A stretch of 64,000 bases of DNA from Cryphonectria parasitica EP155 (GCF_011745365.1 NW_024468911.1:2164759-2228758); one strand, 5' to 3'. Counted from the first letter of the stretch, positions 47,294 to 59,171 are shown. Program-made: numbers and translations. Notes: generated by a model not told the origin, from the letters alone.

Positions 47294-48683
47294 ATGTCAT
47301 CCTCACAGGACACAGAGGTGGAGGCTACCGCCCACGACTGGATAAGAAAGTTCTCAGACTTCTCAGAGAAAAGAGCCGGGTCGATCGACTCTTCTGAGGC
47401 TGGAGATGTTGTGGTACGTCTCATGCAATGACATGCTGCAGACCTTCTATTGCGGGAATTGGCCACACGAGTGACCCATGTAGCTGACGCCCTTGATGAA
47501 ACTGTGACAGCTTCTTACAGGCTCTACCGGCGTGATCGGTTGTCACATCGTGCATTCTCTCATCCAACGGCCTACTGTGGACCGAGTTTATTGTCTCATC
47601 AGATCGAAGCAATCAAGTCCTGTTTCACAGCGCCTAGACGACGTTCTAATCAAGAACCACCTCATCGAGGATCTTAGCCTTGAGCAACGCAAAAAGATCA
47701 TAGCCATTCCTTACGATCTGTATAGCCGCGAGAGGATGGACCTCTCGCAGAATGACTACGAGACACTCCGAAGATCAGTCACGGTGATCATTCACAACGC
47801 GTGGGCTGTTAATTTCAACATGAAATTTCCGAGTTTCGAACCGCACTGCAGGGGAACCTTTGATCTCATCAACCTGGCCCTGCAGTCGGAGTTGAAGACA
47901 AAACCTGCCTTTGTCTTCATCTCGACTGTCGGTGCAATCTTCAAAGCAGAACCAAAGCCGATCCGCGAGAAACTGTACGGCTTCGAGGCCGCAACGAACG
48001 GAACCAACTACGCCCTGTCGAAGTGGACCACAGAACAGATCTGCTCTGCCGCTGCGAAGGCCGGCCTGCCGGTGAGCATCGTGAGACTAGGTCAGATCTG
48101 CGGTGACACAAAATACGGCATGTGGAACGCGAAGGAAGCCCAGCCGCAGATCATCGCAGCCGCATGCACGATCGGTGCCGTTCCAGCCGCCAAGAACCAC
48201 GACGACGGGCACAGCTGGCTGCCATCGGATGTGACCGGGGCGGCGGTCGCCGACATTGCCCTTCTGGACCACGTCGACAGTGCCACAAAAGCCCTGATCC
48301 CGTCACTCGCGGTGTACCACGTTGCGAACGCCAAAACAGTCCTCTGGAAAGCTGACGTCCTCCCTGCACTGAGGCGCCACGGCCTCACCTTTGAAACCAT
48401 CTCGTGGCCTGAGTGGGTGGATCGTCTTGAGGCTGACCCGAATGTACTTCGGAACCCGCCGTATCGCCTGATCAAGTTCTATAGAGTGATGGCTTCTGGG
48501 AGGACGGACGATGTCCAGGAAAAAGCGTCCCCCGCGCTGATGATGGACATGACGAATGCGAGCAAGGTCTCGCCCCGGCTTGCTGGGGGCATTGAAATAG
48601 ACGAAGCGTTGGTTGGTAAGTTCTTGCGATTCTGGAAGAGCCAGCCTGGCTGGGCTGGGCAGGTGTATCCAGCAAAGCTGTGA
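47294..48683 (+). CDS. stand-alone thioester reductase (NAD_binding_4) protein
   Basis: Exons 47294-47413 and 47511-48683 give 430 aa; the 97-nt intron starts GTACGT and ends ACAG. The Rossmann motif LLTGSTGVIG (41-50) is followed by FISTVGAIF and the SDR-type catalytic pair in NYALSKW (Y207, K211), as in thioester reductase domains that release products from carrier proteins in NRPS-like and PKS enzymes. The first 40 residues resemble the linker that precedes this domain in adenylate-forming reductases. No adenylation or carrier domain precedes it here, so it is either an independent reductase acting in trans or the remnant of a larger enzyme. It converges with the lipase gene (about 260 bp between stops). 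Confidence 0.85.
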
Positions 48684-48944
48684 GGCTAGAGGTGGAAGAG
48701 CTGTCATATTTTTAGAGGCAAGATGCAACTAGATTTATGTAGATACCATTCCATTAACCATCAACTAGCAGTCTTTTTTTCCCTTTCTTTTTTCATTTCT
48801 TTTAGAGCAACAGGGGCATTATTGCATTGCAGTGGATTATGGTCTTCTGTGTGATATCATGTAATTAAATCTATCTTGGTGAACTCTTCACTCAGTTGAT
48901 AATTAGATTCTCTGTGCTGTTGTGCCATCTGTGACAATCGGCAT

Positions 48945-50346
48945 CTAAAATACCGTGTCCGTGATATTAACACTGACATCTTGGGTCTTGCACCCAGAAG
49001 ATGGAAAGCCTGTCGCATTCATATCACTGAGAACGCTCTGCAGAAATGACAATGCCGCGGGCCTCCCGTTGATCTCTTCTGCTGCATGCCCTCCGATGGT
49101 GTTCCTGTTGTATAGGATGTTTGCTCCGACTGAAAGGTGAGATGTGTTAGCATTATTCCATGATTTTTCTCGGACTATTCCAGCAGTTTAGTGGTGCAAG
49201 AAAAATGCCAGGGCTAAACTCACCATTGCAATACCGCTCCATCAAAACATCTGTGTCGTTCACAATGCTCACTTCATCTGCAATAGCCTTGTAGGCGAAG
49301 ATGGGCATCTGCGGGACGCCATGATACCCCATCTGGCCCTCAACATTGGCGACGCTGAGCGCGAGAGGGCCCAGCAGATCAGAGATGCCACCCACGAAAT
49401 AATCCGTGATATTCTGAAACGCAAAGGCCTCGACCGCCTGCGAGTTGGTGTAGTTCTCAGCAGCCAGAAAGCCAGTCGCGTTGTAAGGGCCCGTGGTCTT
49501 GAGCTTGGAGACCAGGAATTGCCGGAGCTCCGGGTACTGGCTAGACAGGCCCAAGAAAGACGACGGGCCCAGGCCTGCGTCTATCTGCCCATTGATCGAG
49601 TCCAGGACGCTCGACACGTTGGGGGTGAGACCGCCGAGGGCGGCGCCGCTGAAGTTCAGCTCCGGCGCATATTGGACCTGCAGCTCGGCAGCCCACTCGC
49701 TAGCCAGCGCACCGCCCGAGTAGCCCCACATGGCAGAGCGAGTGTCTGGGAGCAGGCCGAGGCCGTTGCTTGCGTTTGCATTGAGGATCGCGCGGACGGA
49801 GTCGAGGGTGGCGTGTCCAGACTGGACGCCGGCGGTGAATGATGCCAGCGGGCCCTCGTAGTCTGGGACGCTGACGAACCAACCCAGAGACAGGGCTGTG
49901 CTGACATCTTGCATCCAGGATGCGCCGTCGGTGCTGTAGAGGGCATAGCTGGGACTCGCGTCTAGGTAGGCCGAGTCGTACGGAACCTGGTAGGACAAAA
50001 GGGCTGGACTTGGGCTGGCTGGTACGAAGATGGTGGTCACTGCATAGTCCGCATTGTAACGACTGTTGGTCGTCCGGTATACGATATTGTAGGCTGCTGA
50101 GCAGTTCGACCCAGCCAAGGTAGTGAGATTTCCGACCGCCTCACGTATGCGCAAGACTGTCCCGGGACTAGACGTTTCGAAACCTTCTGTTGGGCTATAA
50201 AATGGATCTTGCGTTGGTGGAATTGGTGTGGCGAGATCTATGTTATTGATATTAACAGCTCTTGTCCGCATTTGTATGCTCGGCAGGGCGAGGGCCTGCA
50301 TAGGCGCACATGTTGATATCAACAAGAGCAAGATGCGTGAGGCCAT
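48945..50346 (-). CDS. secreted LIP-family lipase
   Basis: Exons 50346-49224 and 49129-48945 (minus) give 435 aa. The 94-nt intron restores ERYCNVGANILYNRN. The N-terminus MASRILLLLISTCAPMQALA is a signal peptide. The family core has YQVPYDSAY, VSVPDYEGPLA (oxyanion/strand region), the nucleophile elbow GYSGGALAS (S210), and a catalytic Asp region KAIADEVS, with the His in GGHAAE of exon 2. This is the order in LIP (PF03583) enzymes related to Candida antarctica lipase A and filamentous fungal secretory lipases. About ten N-glycosylation sequons agree with secretion. It likely hydrolyses extracellular triacylglycerols or esters; specificity is unknown. Confidence 0.92.
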
Positions 50347-51631
50347 TTTCTTTTGTTAAAGAAAGCAACCACTGAGAGAGAACAAAGGTAAAAGTTGTAA
50401 AGTCTTACACAAAATTTCTAGACGAACTATCTAATTACTCGAGGCTATGATCTATCCTATAAGTACTTTTCAAATGTTCTTTCTTGTCGGTGTGCTCCGA
50501 GGATCCCTTCTTCTTCGTGTGTAAGTTCCTTGCTAGCTCTCGGTGTGGGCATGCTGAAGATCCATCTTGGGCTTTACTTCCAAGTTTGTACACCTGGTCC
50601 TGTTAGGGGCGAGTAGAGCGGGGATGGCACTAGTGATGACGCCAATAGCCATCACAAGACCTCAGTTCCGAGTACTAAGACTTTAGAGATGGCCCGAGGA
50701 GTATGCATTGCATACTAAGTGTTTATACCGAGGCAAGTAGAGTCGTATTCGTACATCCTTGACATTATGCTCTGATTGGATCGGTTGTATCCGAACTTTC
50801 CCATCTGCATGTTGTATTTGGTAGTACATTTATCAGAATATATATTAGTTGAAGTGTAAAGCACAACTTTATCTTCCCTCTTCGTGACAAATGCTGTGGA
50901 GTAGTCTTACGGCTGAAAAGAGACAGCCATCTGCATATGTCGTGTCACTGCATAATTGTAACCGTACTTCCTTTTTAGGTTTCGGCCAGGCGGAACGCAA
51001 AATTCCCTGTAATTGGCGAACGGGAAGTCTTCGCCGGTTCCAGAGAGCGAAACGGTAAGTATCTCAGAGGCCTTTTCTCATAATCTTATACTGTGTTTCC
51101 TCCTTAAGTAAGGCGATTGGGGCTACCAAACATAACCCACCTGCAGGTGAGAATCACTACACTTTTGCCCTTCATCCAGCTACAACATATTCAAAATCTG
51201 AGTGGTCATTGACAACTCATAATTAGGATCGTTCTCTTCTGAAAATACCCTCGTCTTTTCTTCGTCTGTGTCTCGCAGGATTCTGGTCGGAAGCCCGTTC
51301 ATATTGGCTCAAGTACGAACAAGTCGGTTGCATGTAGGCTGCAGCAAAAGCAGGCAAGTGGCGGCGCCTCCACCACTATCGAACGATCGTGACTATATAA
51401 GTCATTTCAACAGTCTTACTGTCACAAAGGCCGTGCACGTAGTTCAGTGGTCGAGGTGGTTAGCTCCAAATCCCACTGTTTTATAAGATACAGTCCCCTG
51501 GCTGCAATAGCCACTATAGGCAGCTGTATGTTCATATCCTAGCCTCTGGGGGCCTTTGATTCATTTTTTGTACTTTTTTCAAATAGTCAGTAACGTTGTC
51601 ATTATCATTTTGAACAATGTATCTATTTTTA
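50347..51631. other. 1.3-kb intergenic region
   Basis: No gene is supported. A short open stretch at about 50989-51054 is bounded by an acceptor-like TTTTTAG and a donor-like GTAAGT, so it could be an untranslated or coding exon of the acidic gene downstream, but I cannot connect it. A tRNA A-box-like word at 51440-51450 lacks a properly spaced B box. Confidence 0.4.
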
Positions 51632-52423
51632 ATGGACGAGTCTCGCGGTGGTGACACGGGTGCCGTCGACCCGAGGGACGTCAAGAATTTCCGCAACTTC
51701 GTGTTCGATCTTGTCTTTGACCGCCCTCCTACTGCCCGGCCCGCCATGGAGATAGACTCCCGTTTCTAGGCAATTCGGGACGTCCTCACGGGGCTGGCGA
51801 GATGTTTTCTCCACGGAGAGACGTGCTTCTCCAAGAAGTACGGTCCTCGCACGATCGATACCTGGGCACACCGCGCTGCATCGCGCATGATGCAGTATCG
51901 CGGGTGGGCGGCACGTCTAGATGGGGAAAATGACCAACTAGTCAACCCCGTGACAGGCGCGGCCGATGTAATCCCTCTTCCTCGAGGCGGTGGTAAGTAC
52001 ATCTCCCATCTACAACGCCTGCACACCCTTGTTCCGCTCGAACACAATGATACTGACCACGCTTCTACAGAGGCCTATCAATTGTTCCTTTTTTACAAAG
52101 AGGAACTCAAACAAGCCTATGGGCCCGCGCTGATGCCGGGGCAGATCATAGCCCCGATCGCGCCACTCAGGTCGATCCTGAAGCGCCGCTTCAGCGAGAT
52201 GGATGAGGAGAAGGAGCTGGGTCGAGAGAAGGAAGAAGACAACAAAGAAGAAGAGAAGGAGGAGGAGGAGGAGGAGGAGGGAGAGCAGCCGACAAGCAAG
52301 GCCCGCTCGAGGAAGAGGGGGCCGATACCCAAGACAAAGAAGAGAAGTGTGCGTTGGGCGGCCGATCTTGTGGAACGCCGGGTCATCCCGAGACGGAACA
52401 AACCTCCTCCTCCTAAGAAATGA
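51632..52423 (+). CDS. acidic/basic hypothetical protein, exon 1 uncertain
   Basis: Proposed exons 51632-51700, 51770-51992 and 52071-52423 give 214 aa. The second intron (51993-52070) is convincing: GTAAGT, a CTGAC branch-like word and CTACAG. The first is tentative. The frame from 51632 meets an in-frame TAG at 51767-51769, which also forms a good 3' splice site (CCCGTTTCTAG). Removing 51701-51769 as an intron keeps the frame, but its donor GTGTTC is weak. The C-terminal half has a Glu/Lys run, basic clusters and a KKRSVRW motif that resembles an RVxF/W PP1-docking sequence. No domain is recognised. It could instead be a gene with a nonsense mutation. An ATG at 51617 is an alternative start. 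Confidence 0.5.
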
Positions 52424-52940
52424 GAGTCTGAGGCTGAAAGACGGAGTTCGTCTACTGTTTTTTCCCCTCTTCTCCTTCTACTTCTACCTTTGTTGTCTTT
52501 CCCTTGTACCAAATGGATATTGTTGTTTACCAGCCCAAGCTTGAGCTTACAGATAATAAGTCCCAGTCTCGTGACGTTTGCGAGAAATGATTAGATGACA
52601 TCGAACAGCATTATATTGCACTGACCTGGACATAAATAGGACCGACCATTCAGGAGCCTAGGCTCAGGAATTAAGAACGAACATGTGTTCACATGAATCA
52701 AGAACAGCCCGTGCTGTAATATGCGTTGCTGGGACGAGAAGCTGGAGTCAATGGAGGTGAGTCTGAGAACTCATTTCTTCTGTCTCTTACGATGCTGATT
52801 TTCATGGTATGTGTATGAACATCAACACTTGAATATTTTACTCGAAAGTTTTAAAATGGAAACGGTGAACCGATGAACCCAGTGATTAACACATGCTGAC
52901 CAGAACCCTGCATTTCGTATATTTTCGTCCGTAAAACTTT
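52424..52940. other. convergent intergenic region
   Basis: About 0.5 kb between the acidic protein gene and the aldo-keto reductase gene. It opens with a pyrimidine-rich 3' UTR-like segment. Nothing else is recognised. Confidence 0.5.
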
Positions 52941-54139
52941 TCACGTGTGTCCTTGAATCTTTTTCGGCTCGTACAGCTCCTCCAGGTACTTCTCCTCTTC
53001 CTCAGTCAGGACCTTGCCCCGCGCCGACACAGCCTGGTCAATCCTCTCCACCTTGCTGAACCCAATGATGGGACTGGCAACTCGTTTGTTGATCCACGCC
53101 AGAGCCACATGAGCCATGGGCCACCCCTTCTTGTCAGCGATCTCGATGACCCTCTTGATGATGGTCAGGTCGGGCTCCACCGTGCCGTGGCTGCCCGGGC
53201 TGCTCTGCTTTTCGCCCTCGGACCGGGGCGTGCTGCCAAACTCAGACGGCGGGCGGGCGAGGTGGCCACGGCACAGAGGCGCCCAGGGGATCAGCCCGAC
53301 CCCCGTGGCGTTACAGAAGCGGTTCATCTCACGCTCTTCCTCGCGGTAGAGGAGGTTGTAGTGGTTCTGCATGGAGATGAACTTGGTCCAGCCGTTCTTC
53401 TCGGCAGTGAACTGCATCTGGGCGAACTGGAAGGCCCACATGCTCGACGCGCCGATGTAGCGGACCTTGCCGGATCTTACAAGGTCGTGCAGCGCCTCCA
53501 TGGTCTCCTCGATGGGGATTGTGTCGTCGAAGCGATGGATCTGCAGCAGGTCGATGTACGGCGTGTCCAGGCGCTTGAGGGATGCCTCGACCTGGTTGAA
53601 GATGGCTAGACGGCCCAGGCCAAAGTGGTTTTGATAGTCCTTGGAGAGCTGGAAGGAGTCTCTCTGTACGACGTAGCGGCCCTCTGGGTCCTCCGAGACG
53701 GCACCGTAGCACTTGGTCATGATGACTAGCTTGTGACGCGGGAGCTCATACTTCTTGATGGCCTTGCCGATGATCTCCTCGCTGACACCGTTCGAGTAAA
53801 CGTTGGCCGTGTCCCAAGTTGTGAGGCCCTTGTCGTAGGCAGCTTTCAGAAGAGGGAGAGCCTGAGGAGGTGCGGCGTCAGCAGGAGATGAGTAGGGTAG
53901 AGCAAAGCTTGTGGATACTCGAAAGCTTCGAGGAGGCAATAAGGATAAGTGGGACTAGGATAGTAGAAATTTACCTCGTCTTCGCCGATGGCCCACGGCA
54001 AAGTTCTCGGATCGCCAAAGCTCATGCATCCAAAGATCGGGACGGAAATGCGAAGGCCACTCTTTCCAAGCTGCCGAAATTCACAGAGAGAATTGGCCAG
54101 GCTCTCCTTGAGCTTTGGCGGCAGTGATTGGTCCGTCAT
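52941..54139 (-). CDS. aldo-keto reductase
   Basis: Exons 54139-53975 and 53861-52941 (minus) give 361 aa. The 113-nt intron GTAAAT...TCAG lies between GEDE and [13 protein letters not shown]-terminal [22 protein letters not shown] is the family opening. The catalytic tetrad is visible: Asp and Tyr in DTANVYSNG, Lys in MTKCYG and His in QIHRFDD. NADPH-binding residues appear in the C-terminal [11 protein letters not shown] block, typical of the AKR9/AKR13-like fungal group. The protein reduces aldehydes or ketones with NADPH; this subgroup includes versiconal-hemiacetal-acetate-reductase-like enzymes and xenobiotic aldehyde reductases. The substrate is unknown. A 22-bp tandem duplication lies about 235 bp upstream of the ATG. 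Confidence 0.93.
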
Positions 54140-55192
54140 GATGATGAATCAGAGGGGGCTTTGTATAAATAGAAATAGAAATGGTGATGGTCTTGAGATG
54201 ACGGCACACCAGCGAATTGTTGCAAAGCAGAAGATCACTGCTTGTCGTAAAGTTGAGGGGCAAGTGAGTGTTTTGTGAGAGCGGGGTTGAAGGTCCTATG
54301 CATTGGATATAAATATGGTCGTCAATTCTCCCGTCACACAACCCAAATGGTATCGCCGCCGGCATTAATGGTCGGCGTTTAGAGCACAACCAAAAGGCGT
54401 TTAGAGCACAACCAAAAAGAAGCTCGGGATGGCAAGTCCGAGCCGGAAATGGCGTCATCACTGTCGAGCGATCAGCGCGTGGACTGCCGCTTTTTGCACA
54501 TTGTTGTCTCGATTTCTCATCAAGTACCAGGCGGCCGAAGTAAGAACTGCTGTTCGAGTGCTTACCTAACGAGCGAAATCAGCACTTTTGTAGGTTGGTG
54601 AGACCGGATAGATTTGACAAAGAGGGCTCGAGCTTTCCTGGACGGGCTCCAGCTTCGCCTATCTGCGTCAGGTTTTATTCTTATTTAAAGCCGAACAACC
54701 AATCATGAGAGAAATTCACATGCCAAAGGGTGTTGTTTTTATCGACCTGCTTCCATAAACAATTTACTTAGATGAGCTGTGACCACTAGCGGCGGTGCGG
54801 CGACATGAGCCACAATATCTTGATAGTAGTTACACTTGGCGAACATATAAACCCATCTATAGAATGATCAAGGGCCTTGTAGTCAGTGACCGATGGCTCA
54901 TTCAGACTTCTTGTTACATGCAAATGTTCTCACCAGAAGCTGTAGGTTCGAAATAGAAGTGTTATGTACTCGGGACATGAGGTTCTAAAATGATCAATAT
55001 AAATAAAAGCCCTCTGGGCACAGCAGATGTGTACCCCAAGGTCAAAGTATGGAGGTTCTCAGAAGGTTCAGACATGTAACGAGAAATCTATTCAAGGATG
55101 ATGAGGGTCGATTGTGACCAACTTGAGACCCATGAGGGTTTTACTCGCTAATCCCGTCCATATTTGCACATCTCTCACCAATCATCATGCAA
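54140..55192. other. intergenic region upstream of the aldo-keto reductase
   Basis: No gene is supported. The right part contains the 3' flank of the membrane protein gene; the left part is the aldo-keto reductase promoter and contains the 22-bp tandem duplication. Confidence 0.5.
54374..54417. repeat. perfect 22-bp tandem duplication in promoter
   Basis: Two identical 22-bp units, each beginning GGCGTTTAGAGC and ending CCAAAA, lie head to tail 235-278 bp upstream of the aldo-keto reductase ATG. They may duplicate a factor-binding site. Confidence 0.9.
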
Positions 55193-55927
55193 TTATCTTC
55201 CTCCTCCGTAAGACATGCCTTTCTCTCCCACCGCGGGCCCATACTGCGCATCCTCCCTCCGCCTCCGCCTCGCATCCCACAGCGCACACCCCGTCTCAGC
55301 AAGCTGTACGATAAAGAACGGGATCAGATTGTACTCCCACCCCTTGGCGATCTTAAGATGGCTCCGGATCGCTCCGAGGTTCACATCGCCCGGAACAAGG
55401 TCTAGCTCAAGCAGTGCCTGGAACCAACCCTGTGGCGTCCACTCCAGCAGCGGGTACTTGCTCCCCGCGCTCATACCACGAAGCAGACTGGCATCGATGT
55501 GCTGGCCAGCGTGCGCATTCGTCACGGCGAAGACATACGCCAGCGCGCCCAGCGTGAGCAGCAGCGCGGGCACGTTGAGGGCGAGCCAGAGGCGGTACAA
55601 GATCCGGCTGAAGAGTCCTGTCGGGGTCGAGGCATAGTAGCCTGGACGGCTGCGCAGGAGCAGCGCGAGGCTGCCTGCGAGGGCGATCACGATGAGCCCT
55701 GTCCCTGCAGCACCATTGGAAGTGTGGCCCTGATTCACGGAGAGGTTGGCTGGGAGACTGGGGACATTGACGGGTTCGCTGGTGCCTGCGGTGTTGGTCG
55801 CGATGAGGTCCTGCTTGCTGATTTGGACGAGATAGGCGACGGTGGCGGAGATGAAGGCCAGCTCGATCGCGGAGGCAATAGCCACGAGGCCGAGAGTGAT
55901 TTTTAGATAGATTAAGGCTGATGACAT
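55193..55927 (-). CDS. hypothetical four-helix membrane protein
   Basis: Single exon, 244 aa, ATG at 55927. Four hydrophobic segments are visible: about residues 6-34, 75-91, 110-133 and 203-220. An Arg-rich cytosolic-looking tail (RRRRRED) and a Gly-rich end follow. Several Asn-linked sequons lie in the first loop. The layout, with an invariant-looking WTPQGWFQALLELDLV before the last helix, resembles uncharacterised fungal membrane proteins; no family name comes with confidence. GC-rich codon use is like neighbouring real genes, which supports its reality. Confidence 0.72.
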   Translation of the reverse strand: MSSALIYLKITLGLVAIASAIELAFISATVAYLVQISKQDLIATNTAGTSEPVNVPSLPANLSVNQGHTSNGAAGTGLIVIALAGSLALLLRSRPGYYASTPTGLFSRILYRLWLALNVPALLLTLGALAYVFAVTNAHAGQHIDASLLRGMSAGSKYPLLEWTPQGWFQALLELDLVPGDVNLGAIRSHLKIAKGWEYNLIPFFIVQLAETGCALWDARRRRREDAQYGPAVGEKGMSYGGGR

Positions 55928-57453
55928 GTTGAAGGTAAAAGAGAGACACAGAAAAAAATAGTGGTGGAAGGAGAAGAACTTTCTCCCGGCACGGTGGTGA
56001 AAATGACTCTCAGGAAGTAATAGTAGTCTTCATGTAATTATAAAGGCGCTCTGAAAAGGCGAATGAGAAGAGAAGTTGAAAGAAGCCATGAAGGGAAGAA
56101 GGCGGGATAAGGTGCCAACGAAGGGGGGGGGGGGGTTTCGTCGGTCTCGGGACCCGGATGAGAAGTCATATTTCTATTAAGGAGGGTAAGATGCTGAGTA
56201 TTGTTGCTCCTTCGCCATGGACTAGGCTGAGCCGAAAATACCAACAAGCCAATACAAGAGAGGACGATAGTCTCTGGAATCCAGCCAGACAAATGTAACA
56301 AAGTACCGAGACCGTACAGTAGTGCTGACCCAACCAAAGCTGCCCACCGTTGACACCAGCCTGGATGTTGTGCTGCGCCCCCAAAGTGAGCTGAACCTTC
56401 TTGATATGCTGCAAGTGGTGGTGGAGTGGCAAATGTAACTTACAGTCCTGCTCTTCCCACACACACCACAAGTCATGTTCTCTGTCTGTGGTGTCGCGAC
56501 GATCATTGTGCTGCAACATGGCCGCACCTAGTTCCAATGACCATGAAATTTAGTTTGTCTTGTCACAGTATCTTCACAAAGATTGGGGTGCGATGTGGCT
56601 GTTTGTTCATCTTGGTACTGTTCCTTTGATCTCCATTTAGGTTTAGGCCAGTCTTTGAACAAAAAAATAATAATAGAATAACAATTGATACCGTATGGAA
56701 AATGACAAAGGCCCTCGAAAAATCTGTGCGGGCATTTATCGACGGCGGATAAGACAAAGTTTGTGTGCATTTAGCAGGCTAAGATCATTTTGCTCAAAGT
56801 AGAACGATCGGGCGCACGATACCCGTGGCGGGCCTGGATTCCTTGAGCTGTAGCTAAGAGGGGAAAGGAGGGGAGGGTGCAGCGGATGTTGCTACACATC
56901 GGGCCTTGCCTGCAGCAGCATGTGATGTTTTCATGCACAGCACCCTGGGGCTGCAGCCGTTCATCCCAACTCCGTCCCAACCTCCGATCGGGCGCGGTGA
57001 GCGTTGCTGGACCGACAACCTAATTTTATCTGCGTGGCTTGACTGATGGCATCTTTTGAGTTCTTCTTCCGTCGATCGATGCATCTTGATGACAGGGCTC
57101 ATGTTGAAGCCTGGGTTGGGGGAAAGGAAGAAAAAGAGGGTGGGGGAGGGCCAAACAGCACCTCCTTTACCGAGCCCTCAAGCGTACAGGGCTGAGATCG
57201 CAGTAGTGGCATCTGATGAGATGTGATTAGTGTAGCCAAGAAGCAATAGTACCAAGTGTAAGCAAATCGACAAATGCTGGCCCCCTCTGACCTCTTCCTC
57301 AGGGCAGCCAGGGCAGACTTTGGGGGCATGTAATTGACTTCTGAAGTCACATGCGGAAACAAGCTCTTTTGGGATGTGTTTCCTGTGAAGATCCAATGCG
57401 CAGACTGTTTGAATCACTCCAAGCCCCACTATCTGCTGGTCAATAATTGCCCA
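55928..57453. other. 1.5-kb intergenic region with a G13 tract
   Basis: No gene is supported; minus frames near 56166-56537 and 56771-57362 are short and lack domains. A G13 homopolymer lies at 56123-56135, flanked by CGAA and TTTCG. Confidence 0.45.
56123..56135. repeat. G13 homopolymer
   Basis: Thirteen G in intergenic DNA, plus strand. Confidence 0.85.
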
Positions 57454-59171
57454 CTAGCCCTCTTCAGCGTCCATATGATCGCGACTGCGTTTGACGTTTC
57501 TCGGCCGCCCTTTGAGCACCGCGCCCTTCTTTCCTCTGTCCTGGTGGAGATTCTTCATTTCGATCCTCGCCTCTCTCTGTGCCTCCTCAACACGCGTTTT
57601 GAAGACAAAGACCTCTTCTTTGTCTGTGGGGTATTCCTTCTGCTCCTCTCCTAGTGCCGCCTCTATCCTCTGGAAGATCTCAACGTCGTACTAAATCACT
57701 TGTCAGTAGCCCGTGTGGAGGTTGCACAGTAGTCGGCGTCCGGAGGTCTCACCTGTGTTACAATGTTGAGAGCGCGCCCGCTCTTGCCTGCACGGGCTGT
57801 CCGTCCCACGCGGTGCACGTACGTCTTACTATTACCGGGCAAATCATAGTTCACAACAAGCTGTCTAGTGTCAGTAACGTGGGGGCAGAAGAAATGAAGA
57901 AGAAAAAGACAACTAGGGTCTCAGGTCAGCTTACATCGACATTGGGGATGTCGAGACCGCGGGCCGCAACATCTGTCGCCACAAGAATGTCGCGGCTTCC
58001 AGCCTTGAACTTGTTCAACGCGCCCAGCCGGTTCGACTGGCTGAGCTGTCCGTGCAAGGGAATAGCACCCAGTCCAAGGGACCGGAGAAGGATGGCGAGG
58101 CGCTGCGTGTCGTTGACGGTCCTGGTGAAGATGACGCAGGACTGACCGCGAAACTCGTTCGCCAAGAACCAGACGAGGTAGGTATCCTTGTGAACAAGAG
58201 GAATAAAGATGTAATTCTGTATCAACGTCTTGACAGTCTGGTATTTGCTGGCTTTGACGCTGATTCGGACCGGGTCGCGAAGGGATGCCCGCTGCAAGCT
58301 CTCAACCTTGGAACTCATTGTCGCACTGAAAAGAAAAGTGTTTCGGTCTCGCGGGAGGAATTTGAGGATTTTCTGGCGCCCTGTTAGCCATGTCGTAACA
58401 TTGAACCATTCTCTTTAATAATGCTCACCTCAATGACTGGCCCGAACTCAAGCTCCAGCAGTCTGTCTGCCTCATCAAGAACCAAGTATTTCAAGGCACG
58501 GAGACTGAATCCCTTGGTACGTTCGAAGTGGTCTAATATGCGACCAGGTGTCGCGACAACGACGTGTGGCTTCTTAGCCAGTGCGATCTGTTGCGGCGTG
58601 AAGTCCATTCCTCCCACAATCGTGCAGACTCGTAGAGATATTATGGCTCCAAGCGCCTCAAATGTCTTGCCGATTTGGAAGGCCAGTTCACGGGTCGGGG
58701 CGAGGACGAGGGAAAACAAGGGCTGTGGCTTGTCGAGGAGGGCCTGCAGGATGGGCAGTGCGAAGGCTGCTGTCTTTCCAGAACCAGTCTCTGCGAGACC
58801 GACAATGTCCCTGCCTTGGAGTGCGATTGGTATAGACTCGGCTTGGATCTGTGTCGGTCGGTCGTATTTGAGCGTTGCGCATGCTTCGGCTAAGGTGTCC
58901 ACGATGCCCTGTCACATCTTGTTAGAGAATGCCACGGAGCAATACCTCGAGGGAAGCACCATACCAGATCCTTGAAAGTCTTCTGCACCTCCTCGACGGC
59001 GTCCTCTGCCTGTCCATGTTCTGAGCCGCTATCATTGCTAGACGCTGATGCTTCTTCTGCTTCTGCTTCCTCCACAAGCTCTGGCTTGGCCTTGAACTTA
59101 GCTTTTGATGGCGAAGGGGGCCCTCCAGAGCCATGTGAGGTTTTTTGCCGTTTTACCACCTTGTCGCTCAT
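57454..59171 (-). CDS. RRP3: ATP-dependent rRNA helicase Rrp3 (DEAD-box)
   Basis: Five exons (minus), 59171-58965, 58908-58429, 58372-57935, 57860-57753 and 57690-57454, give 489 aa; all junctions are phase 0 and restore helicase motifs. After an acidic N-terminus come the Q motif (YDRPTQIQ), motif [20 protein letters not shown], motif II LDEAD, SAT, the C-terminal RecA domain with DVAARGLD and motif [10 protein letters not shown]. The tail is Lys/Arg-rich. Rrp3 acts in the nucleolus in 35S pre-rRNA processing and 40S subunit assembly. Length fits yeast Rrp3 (about 500 aa). Its ATG is 385 bp from that of SSF1 on the opposite strand, and the shared promoter has PAC- and RRPE-like words. Confidence 0.95.

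Noticed and set aside
51440..51450. tRNA A-box-like word TAGTTCAGTGG
   Set aside because: The nearest B-box-like sequence is only about 25 nt away, too close for a tRNA.
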